This document shows positions 55,788 through 64,000 of a stretch of DNA of 64,000 bases, piece by piece (position 1 is the first letter of the stretch; every line of letters starts with the position of its first letter). The position numbers and the translations under genes are program-made. The notes beneath the pieces are model-generated. The model was given only the letters and a program-made list of their open reading frames with translations. It was not told where the DNA came from and searched no databases. Source of the stretch: Homalodisca vitripennis (Eukaryota; Arthropoda; Insecta; Hemiptera; Cicadellidae); NCBI RefSeq assembly GCF_021130785.1, contig NW_025776251.1, positions 124,001 through 188,000 on the forward strand. The letters run 5' to 3'.

Positions 55788-58345
55788 TGGAAATAAATTA
55801 GTTAAACATTACTCAATTTAATGTGAGATCTCTAAAATCTAAATGGCCAGAGATCATACAACTTTTTAATACCAATAGAATACACATAGGTGTATTACAA
55901 GAAACATGGCTACAGAGTAAAAACATTTTATTAGATAATAATTACAATATCGTTAGAACAGGATGGCTATGAAGGAGTAGCTTTTATTATTAATAGAAAT
56001 ATCACCTTTAGCAAGAAAATAAGTTATAATACTGATAACATGCAACTATTAGCAATAACAATAAATAATTTTAGTGCCCCTATAACCATACACAATATTT
56101 ATTGTACAAATAGCAAAGTACACAAAAATTTTTGGCAAGAAAACTTATTTTCTAAAAATATAGGCTTTTGCTTATTATGCGGAGACTGGAACGCACATCA
56201 CCCCTACTGGGGTGCTGCCAAAGCAGACTCTAGGGGTAATGATATTTTTAATGCCTACTCAAATTCTGAATTTATATTATTAAATAATAACCAGGTCACT
56301 ACAGTTCCAACACTATACCATCAGTAATCTACTTTGGATTTAACTTTTGCCACACCAAAATTACACTCTATACTTAATTCTTGGGAGGTAAGTAATGATT
56401 GTTTAGGCAGTAATCATCTTCCAATATACATATCTTTTGATACTGTTAATTTTAATATAAGTAGTAGTAATGAAAGAAATTTTAAAAAAGCCAACTGGGG
56501 ACAATATGCTACTTATATAGATAACTATCTCAAAAACTTAGAGATCCTAATAACAGAAAGTAAAATTGAGGAACTTTATAATACAATAAGCCTAGCAATA
56601 GATAAATCTGTTCCCAGACATAAGGAGCCGAGTGTAAATGTAAAAGGATTTAAACCCAAAATGTGGTGGAATGAAAACTGTTCAAGGGCGGTAGCCTACC
56701 GTAGATTGGCTTTCACAAAATTTAAACAAAATATGACAGTGGAAAATTATCACACCTTTCAAATGAGTCAACGTAAAGCGAGAAATGAAATATAATTAGC
56801 AAAAAAAATACGGATGGGAGGATATTTGTAGTAAAATAGATGATAAGAAAAACACATCTTTTGCTTGGAGAATAATTAAAAAATTACACAATAATAATAG
56901 CCTAACTGAACAAAATGAAATACAAAACAACTATGAACTTTGTGAAATATTTATAAAACACATTGTAACTGATTATGTACCCCACTACAATGAATTGCAT
57001 AGTCCAAATCTCCCTTTGACAAATAGCCCATTGGAAAAAAACTTATGAAATTAAGTTAGCCATTAAGTCTAAAACCAGAAATACATCTCCTGGAATGGAT
57101 GGGGTAAGTTATACAATGATAAAGTATTTACCTGATAGTGCACTAGAACTTATGTTAAGTATTTTTAACGACATCTGGAATGGAATATCAAACATTCCGC
57201 AAGAATGGAAAAGAGTCAAAGTAATAGCCCTTCTTAAACCAACTAAAGATAAGCTACAAGAAACTTCATATAGGCCTATATCTTTAATTAGTTGTCTTGT
57301 TAAAATAATGAATACAATGATAAAAAATAGGCTAGAATGGATCTCTGAAAAATTAAGAGTGATCCCTCCAACCCAATATGGATTTAGGAGAAAACGAGGC
57401 TGTAATGATTACCTTGATCACTGAAGCATATGACAATGTATACATTCCTGAGCTATGCAATACAATTATTGGACTTAATTTTCCCAGTAAATTTATAAGG
57501 TACCTACATACCTGGCTAACTGACAGACAGGTAAATGTATCAAGTAATTATCTTATGTATCAAGTATATCTTTATCTAGGACTACAACAAGGGGCCTTCC
57601 GCAAGGTAGTGTGCTATCACCATTGTTATTCGCTATATATATTTCTCAAATTAATGTAAGTGTACCCAATGAAATAAAGTCCTTGCAGTATGCTGATGAC
57701 ATAGTCATATACTTTTCACACAAAAAAAGAGAATTGGTAAGTAAAAACTTACAGTGTGCACTAAACAAACTGATCACTGCATTTAATAGCCTACAATTAT
57801 ATTTTAATGAATCAAAATGCAACACTATATGTTTTTCAAGGAAAAGACAAGACAATATTGAACAAGTTACAATTAATGGTCACCTGGTTCCAATTAGAGA
57901 TAACGTTAGGATCTTAGGGGTTATACTGGATCATAAATTAACCTTTAAACAACATATTATGGACCTAGTAAATAAAGGCTCTAAAGATCTTAAAATTATT
58001 AAGTCTATTATTTGTGGAACAAAGGGCTGCAACCCTAATTTCGCCACACAAGTATATAAAAGCCTAATAAGATCAAAATTAGATTATTGTTGTGCATTGT
58101 TTGGTCATGTATCAAAAAGTAATTTGGGTAAACTAGATTTAATTCAAAATCAGGCACTTAGACTTGCCTTAGGCTCCTTTTGCTCCACACCAGTTATAGC
58201 CCTACAAGCTGAAGCCGCTGTGATGCCATTGGGAATCAGAAGAAGGATTCTTACAGATAACTTAGTATATAAGATACTCTTAGAAAACAGTCATCCAGCA
58301 TTTAGAAATATGTGTTATAGCAGACCTGAAACAACGAGCTTTGAA
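55788..58345 (+). pseudogene. ORF2 (endonuclease and RT) of Jockey-like element
   Basis: The APE endonuclease reads NITQFNVRSLKSKWPEI, GVLQETWL, LLCGDWNAHHPYWGA, LDLTFATP and SNHLPIYI. The RT reads TSPGMDGVSYTMIKYL, YRPISLISCLVKIMN, QYGFRRKRGCNDYL, the AYDNVYIPEL motif A, PQGSVLSPLLFAIYISQI (motif B), LQYADDIVIYF (intact catalytic box) and RILGVILDHKLTFKQHI. Breaks occur just after the start (TAG), near 55970, 56325, 56790, 57030, 57415 and 57595. Similarity ends near 58345, before a normal 3' UTR or poly(A). This is the most complete retroelement in the window. Confidence 0.88.
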
Positions 58346-58489
58346 CGAAAGAAGGCTGACATCTCGGGAGGTGTTTGTTGCTATTGTTATTAATTTGGTA
58401 GAAGTGTATTTAGTGTTGGTATAACATTTATAACTTTATTCTATCCTAAATCAATACATCAGATGGTAGAGTAAATATTTATGGAAGAA

Positions 58490-58677
58490 ATGAACTTATA
58501 CATTTTACTGTTTTCCAATTCTTATACTGTACATGAGGAACACATGGATGCGTTCTGTGGGCCCAAACACCTTTAGCGTGTTTGGCCAGTCCCACAGAAC
58601 AAATAATGCATTAGAAGGGTTTTACAGCCTTTTGTTGAGGAGGATGGGCCCTCACCATGGGGTCTGGGCTTTCAATA
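58490..58677 (+). CDS. MULE-transposase-related gene, exon with SHRTNNALEGF block
   Basis: An open frame reads YMRNTWMRSVGPNTFSVFGQ, then SHRTNNALEGFYSLLLRRMG and PHHGVWAFN, ending at GTAATATT. The R-T-N-N-x-x-E-g-f/w-H block followed by a x-x-x-G-x-H-x-x-W-x-F is the C-terminal signature of a family of insect genes derived from MULE-type transposases. The acceptor upstream is not clear, so the 5' limit is approximate. The phase-1 end joins exactly with the next exon across a 314-bp GT-AG intron. Confidence 0.65.
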
Positions 58678-58991
58678 GTAATATTTAATATAGAATTGAT
58701 AACAATTTTTTTTATAATTGTTCCACACTTAGCCACTTTTCAATTGGTATTCGCCATGTCGTGAACAGAATATTTAAGTAAAAACAGTAAATGATGTTGT
58801 GTCATTCTAAACAACTGTCAAACAAGATATAAATAACTCAAATCTAATATCTGTATACTCAAACTTTTGTCAAGGGATGTATTTGGAGATAATAACATGT
58901 AAAGATTCATCTAATATTGATTAGTACATAAACTATGTATGATAAAACAAAGTAAAATTATCATAAATGTAACTTAATTGTAACATTGCAG

Positions 58992-59272
58992 ATGAGCTAA
59001 GGAAAATTGAATCCTCCCAGTGGTTGGACTACAGGAGAATTAGCGATGGGATTCTCCATGTGAGACCGACCAGGAGAGCTTACAGGAGGCAGGACAGAGC
59101 CATCCATGTGGCGTCTGAGCAGCTGATGCTTCGACAGTGCAATGTGGCACAATTCCTGGACAGGATGTCGCATTGTACTCGTCGGCTGCAAGAGCGCTTG
59201 GGCCGGCGGAGAGTAGCGGCTCAGGAGAGACAACCGGCTGCGCCTGTCATGCCGCCTGCGCCTGACAACCAG
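58992..59272 (+). CDS. MULE-transposase-related gene, last recognisable exon
   Basis: This is a 281-nt exon after TAACATTGCAG. It reads ELRKIESSQWLDYRRISDGI, LHVRPTRRAYRRQDRAIHVA, MLRQCNVAQFLDRMSHCTRR, then an Ala/Pro end (RQPAAPVMPPAPDNQ) and donor GTAAAC. Arg-rich YRR repeats followed by a short helix ending in F-L-x-x-M-S-H are usual at the C-terminus of this family. It ends in phase 0. Its last ~12 residues resemble the tail of the repeated mini-exons, suggesting the array grew from this exon end and its intron. Confidence 0.7.
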
Positions 59273-59506
59273 GTAAACACTGAAACCATACTAAACATTG
59301 TATTTTTTAGACATTGTTGGAACTGGGCGCCGTACTACCACATCCAGTAATAACCAAAGACCAAAGTAATAATCAACAATATCAAAGAAAAATATTGAAG
59401 ATAGTAAATGACACCTCCATAAAATCACTAACAACTTTCATTAACCTCAAACAACATAAAGATGTTTATATATGTTTGTTTCTATTGAATTCGTCGGTCA
59501 TTCCAG

Positions 59507-59578
59507 GTACCACCTGTCGCTGCACCTGCAGTTCCTGCCCTGCCTCGACCGGTCATGCTCCCTCCACTTGAAAACCAG
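59507..59578 (+). CDS. Symmetric mini-exon 1 (divergent founder)
   Basis: A 72-nt exon lies between TTCCAG and GTATAAAC, phase 0 at both ends. The 24 residues are Pro/Ala/Val-rich, with PRPVMLPPLENQ at the end. It differs from the other seven at several bases (for example CACCTGTCGC and CATGCTCCC), so it is probably the oldest unit. Confidence 0.65.
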
Positions 59579-59714
59579 GTATAAACACTGATATCAAAAT
59601 CAATATTGAAGATAGTAAATGTCACCTCCATATCACCAACAATTTTCATTAACCCCAAACAACATAAAGATGTTTATATAAGTTTTTTTCTATTGAATTC
59701 GTCGTTCATTCCAG

Positions 59715-59786
59715 GTACCACATGTCGCTGCTCCTGCAGTTCATGCCCTGCCTCGACCGGTCATGCCCCCTCCACTTGAAAACCAG
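59715..59786 (+). CDS. Symmetric mini-exon 2
   Basis: A 72-nt phase 0-0 exon encoding 24 residues ending PRPVMPPPLENQ. First of the near-identical set. Confidence 0.65.
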
Positions 59787-59922
59787 GTATAAACACTGAT
59801 ATCAAAATCAATATTGAAGATAGTAAATGTCACCTCCATATCACCAACAATTTTCATTAACCCCAAACAACATAAAGATGTTTATATAAGTTTTTTTCTA
59901 TTGAATTCGTCGTTCATTCCAG

Positions 59923-59994
59923 GTACCACATGTCGCTGCTCCTGCAGTTCATGCCCTGCCTCGACCGGTCATGCCCCCTCCACTTGAAAACCAG
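59923..59994 (+). CDS. Symmetric mini-exon 3
   Basis: Same exon and splice sites as 59715-59786, 208 bp downstream. Confidence 0.65.
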
Positions 59995-60131
59995 GTATAA
60001 ACACTGATATCAAAATCAATATTGAAGATAGTAAATGTCACCTCCATATCACCAACAATTTTCATTAACCCCAAACAACATAAAGATGTTTATATAAGTT
60101 TTTTTTCTATTGAATTCGTCGTTCATTCCAG

Positions 60132-60203
60132 GTACCACATGTCGCTGCTCCTGCAGTTCATGCCCTGCCTCGACCGGTCATGCCCCCTCCACTTGAAAAC
60201 CAG
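60132..60203 (+). CDS. Symmetric mini-exon 4
   Basis: Same exon, 209 bp downstream of mini-exon 3. Confidence 0.65.
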
Positions 60204-60339
60204 GTATAAACACTGATATCAAAATCAATATTGAAGATAGTAAATGTCACCTCCATATCACCAACAATTTTCATTAACCCCAAACAACATAAAGATGTTT
60301 ATATAAGTTTTTTTCTATTGAATTCGTCGTTCATTCCAG

Positions 60340-60411
60340 GTACCACATGTCGCTGCTCCTGCAGTTCATGCCCTGCCTCGACCGGTCATGCCCCCTCCAC
60401 TTGAAAACCAG
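60340..60411 (+). CDS. Symmetric mini-exon 5
   Basis: Same exon, 208 bp downstream of mini-exon 4. Confidence 0.65.
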
Positions 60412-60548
60412 GTATAAACACTGATATCAAAATCAATATTGAAGATAGTAAATGTCACCTCCATATCACCAACAATTTTCATTAACCCCAAAACAACATA
60501 AAGATGTTTATATAAGTTTTTTTCTATTGAATTCGTCGTTCATTCCAG

Positions 60549-60620
60549 GTACCACATGTCGCTGCTCCTGCAGTTCATGCCCTGCCTCGACCGGTCATGC
60601 CCCCTCCACTTGAAAACCAG
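60549..60620 (+). CDS. Symmetric mini-exon 6
   Basis: Same exon, 209 bp downstream. Its preceding intron has one extra A (CCCCAAAACAAC). Confidence 0.65.
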
Positions 60621-60757
60621 GTATAAACACTGATATCAAAATCAATATTGAAGATAGTAAATGTCACCTCCATATCACCAACAATTTTCATTAACCCCAA
60701 ACAACATAAAGATGTTTATATAAGTTTTTTTTCTATTGAATTCGTCGTTCATTCCAG

Positions 60758-60829
60758 GTACCACATGTCGCTGCTCCTGCAGTTCATGCCCTGCCTCGAC
60801 CGGTCATGCCCCCTCCACTTGAAAACCAG
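60758..60829 (+). CDS. Symmetric mini-exon 7
   Basis: Same exon, 209 bp downstream of mini-exon 6. Confidence 0.65.
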
Positions 60830-60965
60830 GTATAAACACTGATATCAAAATCAATATTGAAGATAGTAAATGTCACCTCCATATCACCAACAATTTTCAT
60901 TAACCCCAAACAACATAAAGATGTTTATATAAGTTTTTTTCTATTGAATTCGTCGTTCATTCCAG

Positions 60966-61037
60966 GTACCACATGTCGCTGCTCCTGCAGTTCATGCCCT
61001 GCCTCGACCGGTCATGCCCCCTCCACTTGAAAACCAG
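60966..61037 (+). CDS. Symmetric mini-exon 8
   Basis: Same exon, 208 bp downstream. Its intron is the last. The next acceptor (TTTCCAG at 61175) is followed by GGACAGTAG, which would give Gly-Gln-stop in phase 0. Confidence 0.65.
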
Positions 61038-61631
61038 GTATAAACACTGATATCAAAATCAATATTGAAGATAGTAAATGTCACCTCCATATCACCAACA
61101 ATTTTCATTAACCCCAAACAACATAAAGATGTTTATATAAGTTTTTTTTCTATTGAATTCGTCGTTCATTTCCAGGGACAGTAGGGACTCCGTAAGTTCG
61201 GCTCGGTTGTTCGGCGGCCCGCTTAGTCCGGCCGGTCGGTGAGCATGAAGTCCTACACGCAACTTGGCGCCCAGCCAGAAAGCGGGCAAGCACGTCTCTA
61301 ATAACAAGTGCCGTTGTATTCTTGGGTTAGTTTACCTGCTCTGTCAAACAGCATTCATCTAGTTCGTCTCGGAACTTTCATATGGGTGGTCGCTCGTCAT
61401 TTTTACAGTAGACCTACAAAGTCAGTATTTGCTTTTAGTTTGCGTTTTGTACTGTTGTTTATTTACTCGTGGGTTTCTCGTGATTTTCTTTTGTGTCCTA
61501 TGATACAGTATGTTGTTTTCATAGTTTTTTGTGTGTGTGGCTCACGTGTGTGTTTTGAACAAAAACTGTTTTGCATGTGTTTTAATCTGTTTTAAAATGA
61601 GTGTGAAATGCGTAAACGTAATGTACCAAGT

Positions 61632-62222
61632 CCAATGAGAACAAAACGAAAAGAAAAAAAAAACCATAAAAAAAAAAACAAAAAATACGAATAAACAAAA
61701 AAACACAATAAAAAAGAAGCCGAAGAGCAAAAAATAAAAAAACAAAAGAAGAAGCAAATCCTAAAAAAAAACAGAAACAAAAACAAAATGAATAAGACAA
61801 AAAGAACAAAGTAAAAAAAACAAAAAAAATACAAAACAGAGAAAAAAAAAAAAAAAAAAACAAAATACAAACAAAACAATAAAATCAAGAACCAAAAAAG
61901 CAAAAAAGAACTCAAAAAAAACGAAAAAACAAAACGGAAACAGAAAGAGAAAAACCAAAAAAAAATAACAAGAACTAAACCACAAAAATAAAAAAACAAA
62001 AAAAAGAAAAAAAAAAAGGAAACACAAACCAAAAACAGAGGAAAGTCAGAAAAGAAACGGCAAAACAACAACAAAACAACAGAAGAAACAACAAACAACC
62101 AAAAAAAAAAAATAAACGCAACAACAGATTTGAGAAAAACAAACAACAACAAAAAAAAAAAAGAAAACAAACAAACATAAAAAAAAACAAAAAAAACAAA
62201 CGAAAATCAAAAAGAATGTAAA
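61632..62222. repeat. A-rich low-complexity tract
   Basis: About 590 bp are mostly A with scattered C and a little G, nearly free of T on the plus strand. The minus-strand Phe-rich ORFs here are artefacts of composition. It lies where the transposase N-terminal region should continue. Confidence 0.9.
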
Positions 62223-62651
62223 CAGAAGAGACTACAAGGCTCGGAGCGAGATTAGACAATATGAGAATCCGTGCAATGTATTTGCAAGGATTTAAACGTG
62301 GGCAAAAAGTACAGTCACGACTGGCGACACGCAACAGAAAAAATGTATTGAAGGCTTTTTACTCAAATTGATACCGCAAAGTTCTAGAAAAGCGTTGCCA
62401 CACTAAGGAAGGCCAAACACGAAATTGGGTGGAATGGAAGATGCTCTATGGTTGTGGTTCTTCAGAACGAAGACGAGGAACGCCATTAGTGGACCAATAT
62501 TAAAAGAAAAAGGCCAATGATTCTTAACTCAAAGCTTCAACACAGAAGAGGCGTTTCGGGCTAGTGATGGATGGCTTCTCTCGTTGGAAAAAAGAGACAC
62601 GGCGTACATTTTATTGGGAGTTTATGGTGAGAACGTTACAGCATACCCAAC

Positions 62652-62696
62652 AGCCCGGGGGGGGCCCCCAAAAAAACCCGGGGGGGGGTGGGGGGC
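62652..62696. repeat. Clustered G and C homopolymer runs
   Basis: CCCGGGGGGGGCCCCC, then an A run, then CCCGGGGGGGGG and TGGGGGGC sit within 45 bp of the transposase. They look unlike the surrounding coding pattern. Either a G-quadruplex-prone expansion or an assembly artefact is possible. Confidence 0.7.
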
Positions 62697-63300
62697 TTTT
62701 CTGCAGATTTTTAAAAATTTCGATGATAGAAAAACTTTGCAGAGCAAATATACAACATTGACGAAACTGGGTTAATTTTAAACTTCTGCCTAGGAAAAAC
62801 ATTTGCCCCCGCTAAGAAACGTATGCTCAGGGTTTTAAAACCAGCAAAGACAGGATAACAGTTCGCCTTGTGTTCAAATGCTTCGGGGACTCCATGAGTT
62901 TACCCTATTTGTCATTGGCAAAGCAGCAAAAACCGAGAGCGTTTAAGAACTTAATCATGGACGCTCTCCCAGTGTATTATCGTCGGTTCACACGAAATCA
63001 GCGTGGCATGGACACGTACTTGTTCAGAGAATGGTTTGTATGCGAATTTTGTTTCCAAGTGAAAAAAAACATTGGCAAAATCGAAACTCCCCGCCAAAGC
63101 ACTTCTATTCTTGACAACGCGCCTACTCATGTTGAACTCTTCAGTGTGACGATGAAAAGAAATTTAAACTAGCTGTTCCTTACACCCTAAGTAACAGTCT
63201 TCACAGCCGATGGACCAGGGGTCATTTGAGTGCTTTCAAGAGGAAGTAAATCGTCGTAAGGCTACTTCGGAAGTTCTTTCAAACTGGAGACTGATTGACA

Positions 63301-64000
63301 GCTTAGACCTTACCAAAGTGTTGAAGGTCAGTTAACATGAAGATGTGTGTACATGTCGGCCAAGGCATACGACGAAATACACCATCCCACGTTTGTTAAA
63401 GTCTTGGAAAAAACTTTGGCCAAATATAGAAGATAAGATAGCGTAGTCAAAACAACACAACAGCAGATGAGCCAAACAAATTCTTGATGCGAAACTGATT
63501 GACAATGCATGCTTTAATTTGCACGACCTTTCAGCAAACTACCGAACTGTGGTCCCATTGTGAAGTAGATTGTTTTGGAGTGGTCAACATGGAAAAGGTG
63601 CTAGACACGGGTTCTGAATGTTGACGAAATCGTCGAGTCGAGTGTGTCATTCGCAGGACCAACGAGCATGAATAACACGCAGATGGTGCAGATGAGATTG
63701 AAGAGGAGACGAAGGAAAATAAAATGAGCCACGCTGATAGGAAAAGCCAGCTTTGCAAACTGGAGCTACTTACATCGAACAGCAAAAAGAAGCCAAATGC
63801 AGTCGATGTAATTTTTTTAAGAAGTGCGTTGAGTTTGGCACATAAAAATCATTAGAAACAAAAAAATTCAGAAACAAAGTGAACAGATTATTTTAAGTCG
63901 TAAGAAGCTATAAACCACCAATGTACAGTGCAGTACTGTATTATTTATTTTATTTCATTAGGTCTGTGGTTTTGTTAAATAAAGAGTTTTTCTCTGTGTT
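63301..64000. other. 3' part of the Tigger-like element without clear gene
   Basis: Short decayed pieces only. AATAAA-like motifs occur near the window end. Confidence 0.4.

Larger units (their letters stand above)
59370..61175 (+). repeat. Tandem 208/209-bp exon-intron array
   Basis: Eight units of 208 or 209 bp each contain one 72-bp exon and a ~136-bp intron with a pyrimidine-rich acceptor (TTGAATTCGTCGTTCATTCC then AG) and donor GTATAA. Units 2-8 are almost identical, differing mainly in the length of a T run (7 or 8 T). The ninth intron copy ends at 61175, where a transposon follows. The open, symmetric exons mean any number of units can be added without shifting the frame. Confidence 0.93.
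61608..63300 (+). pseudogene. Tigger/Jerky-like transposase, badly broken
   Basis: The pieces, in several frames, start with RKRNVPSPMRTKRK. After the A-rich tract come KSTVTTGDTQQKKCIEGFLL (helix-turn-helix region) and KRRFGLVMDGFSRWKK (CENP-B DNA-binding end). IDETGLILNFCLG-like sequence with the first catalytic Asp (62760) is next, then LPRKTFAPAKKRM, PRAFKNLIMDALPVYYRRFT, TYLFREWFV and ILDNAPTH with the second Asp (63113). The usual order of DDE_1 Tigger transposases is kept. The third Asp was not found. Many stops and shifts make it long dead. Confidence 0.75.
61177..64000 (+). mobile_element. Tigger-like DNA transposon, left part (runs off window)
   Basis: CAGTAGGGACTCCGTAAG at 61179 resembles Tigger-type termini (CAGT.gt.cCtcg...). 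It breaks the ninth mini-exon unit. A degraded Tigger/Jerky transposase follows at 61608-63180, and AAATAAAG near 63980. No TA target is seen next to the apparent left end, so the exact limit is uncertain. The right terminus lies beyond 64000. Confidence 0.6.

Noticed and set aside
61542..62334. Several Phe-rich minus-strand ORFs
   Set aside because: They translate the A-rich tract on the opposite strand and have no real coding character.
1..64000. CRISPR-like array in the minisatellite or in the mini-exon repeats
   Set aside because: The minisatellite has no constant repeat/variable spacer pattern. The mini-exon units repeat in full, intron included. The context is eukaryotic.

Overview
The window looks like nuclear DNA of an arthropod, most likely an insect. 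It is AT-rich, has spliceosomal GT-AG introns, and consists largely of decayed transposable elements of types common in insects (piggyBac-like, pogo/Tigger, Harbinger, Phantom/MULE, Helitron, Ty3/gypsy, several non-LTR clades). Nothing in it names a species. No tRNA gene, CRISPR array, bacterial operon or complete cellular housekeeping gene was seen.

Positions 1-31377 are a head-to-tail array of one complex unit, present as three full copies and one truncated copy (starts 1, 9039, 20617, 28156). Each full unit runs: the end of a piggyBac-like element with a dead transposase C-terminus on the minus strand; AT-rich spacer; a small exon (alpha); a GC-rich ~17-bp minisatellite; a Ser/Lys-rich ORF (beta); a ~380-bp piece of the 3' part of 28S rRNA; an unusually clean unknown ORF of 232 codons from its first ATG (gamma), directly after the 28S piece; a non-LTR reverse-transcriptase scrap; three exons of an SGNH-hydrolase-like gene; and a TA microsatellite. 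Copies 1 and 2 share a 5'-inverted non-LTR insertion that is missing from copies 3 and 4. Copy 2 alone carries a 3.3-kb pogo-like transposon with a TA target duplication, and has lost ~0.8 kb containing two SGNH exons. Copies 1 and 3 keep gamma open, and copy 2 has a one-base frameshift.

Positions 31378-58400 are a graveyard of mostly unrelated elements: a degenerate two-exon insect orphan family, a Harbinger element with a BESS-motif partner, two minus-strand non-LTR RTs, a Helitron scrap, a ~3.4-kb DNA transposon of uncertain superfamily with TGTAACGGATGGGAC subterminal repeats, a piggyBac scrap, a Ty3/gypsy pol split by a nested non-LTR insertion, a Phantom-type MULE, an RNase-H-bearing non-LTR element, a deleted Jockey-like remnant, and a nearly complete Jockey-like element (ORF1, endonuclease, RT).

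Positions 58490-61175 hold the 3' part of a MULE-transposase-related insect gene. Its last recognisable exon is followed by eight tandem 208/209-bp units, each with one 72-bp phase-0/phase-0 mini-exon between good splice sites. If spliced in series they would encode a 192-residue proline-rich tail. The ninth unit is broken by a decayed Tigger-like transposon that runs past the end of the window and contains a ~590-bp, almost pure A/C-rich tract.

The items most deserving attention are the 28S/gamma-bearing 9-kb tandem array, the symmetric mini-exon array, and the transposon with the 15-bp subterminal repeats.
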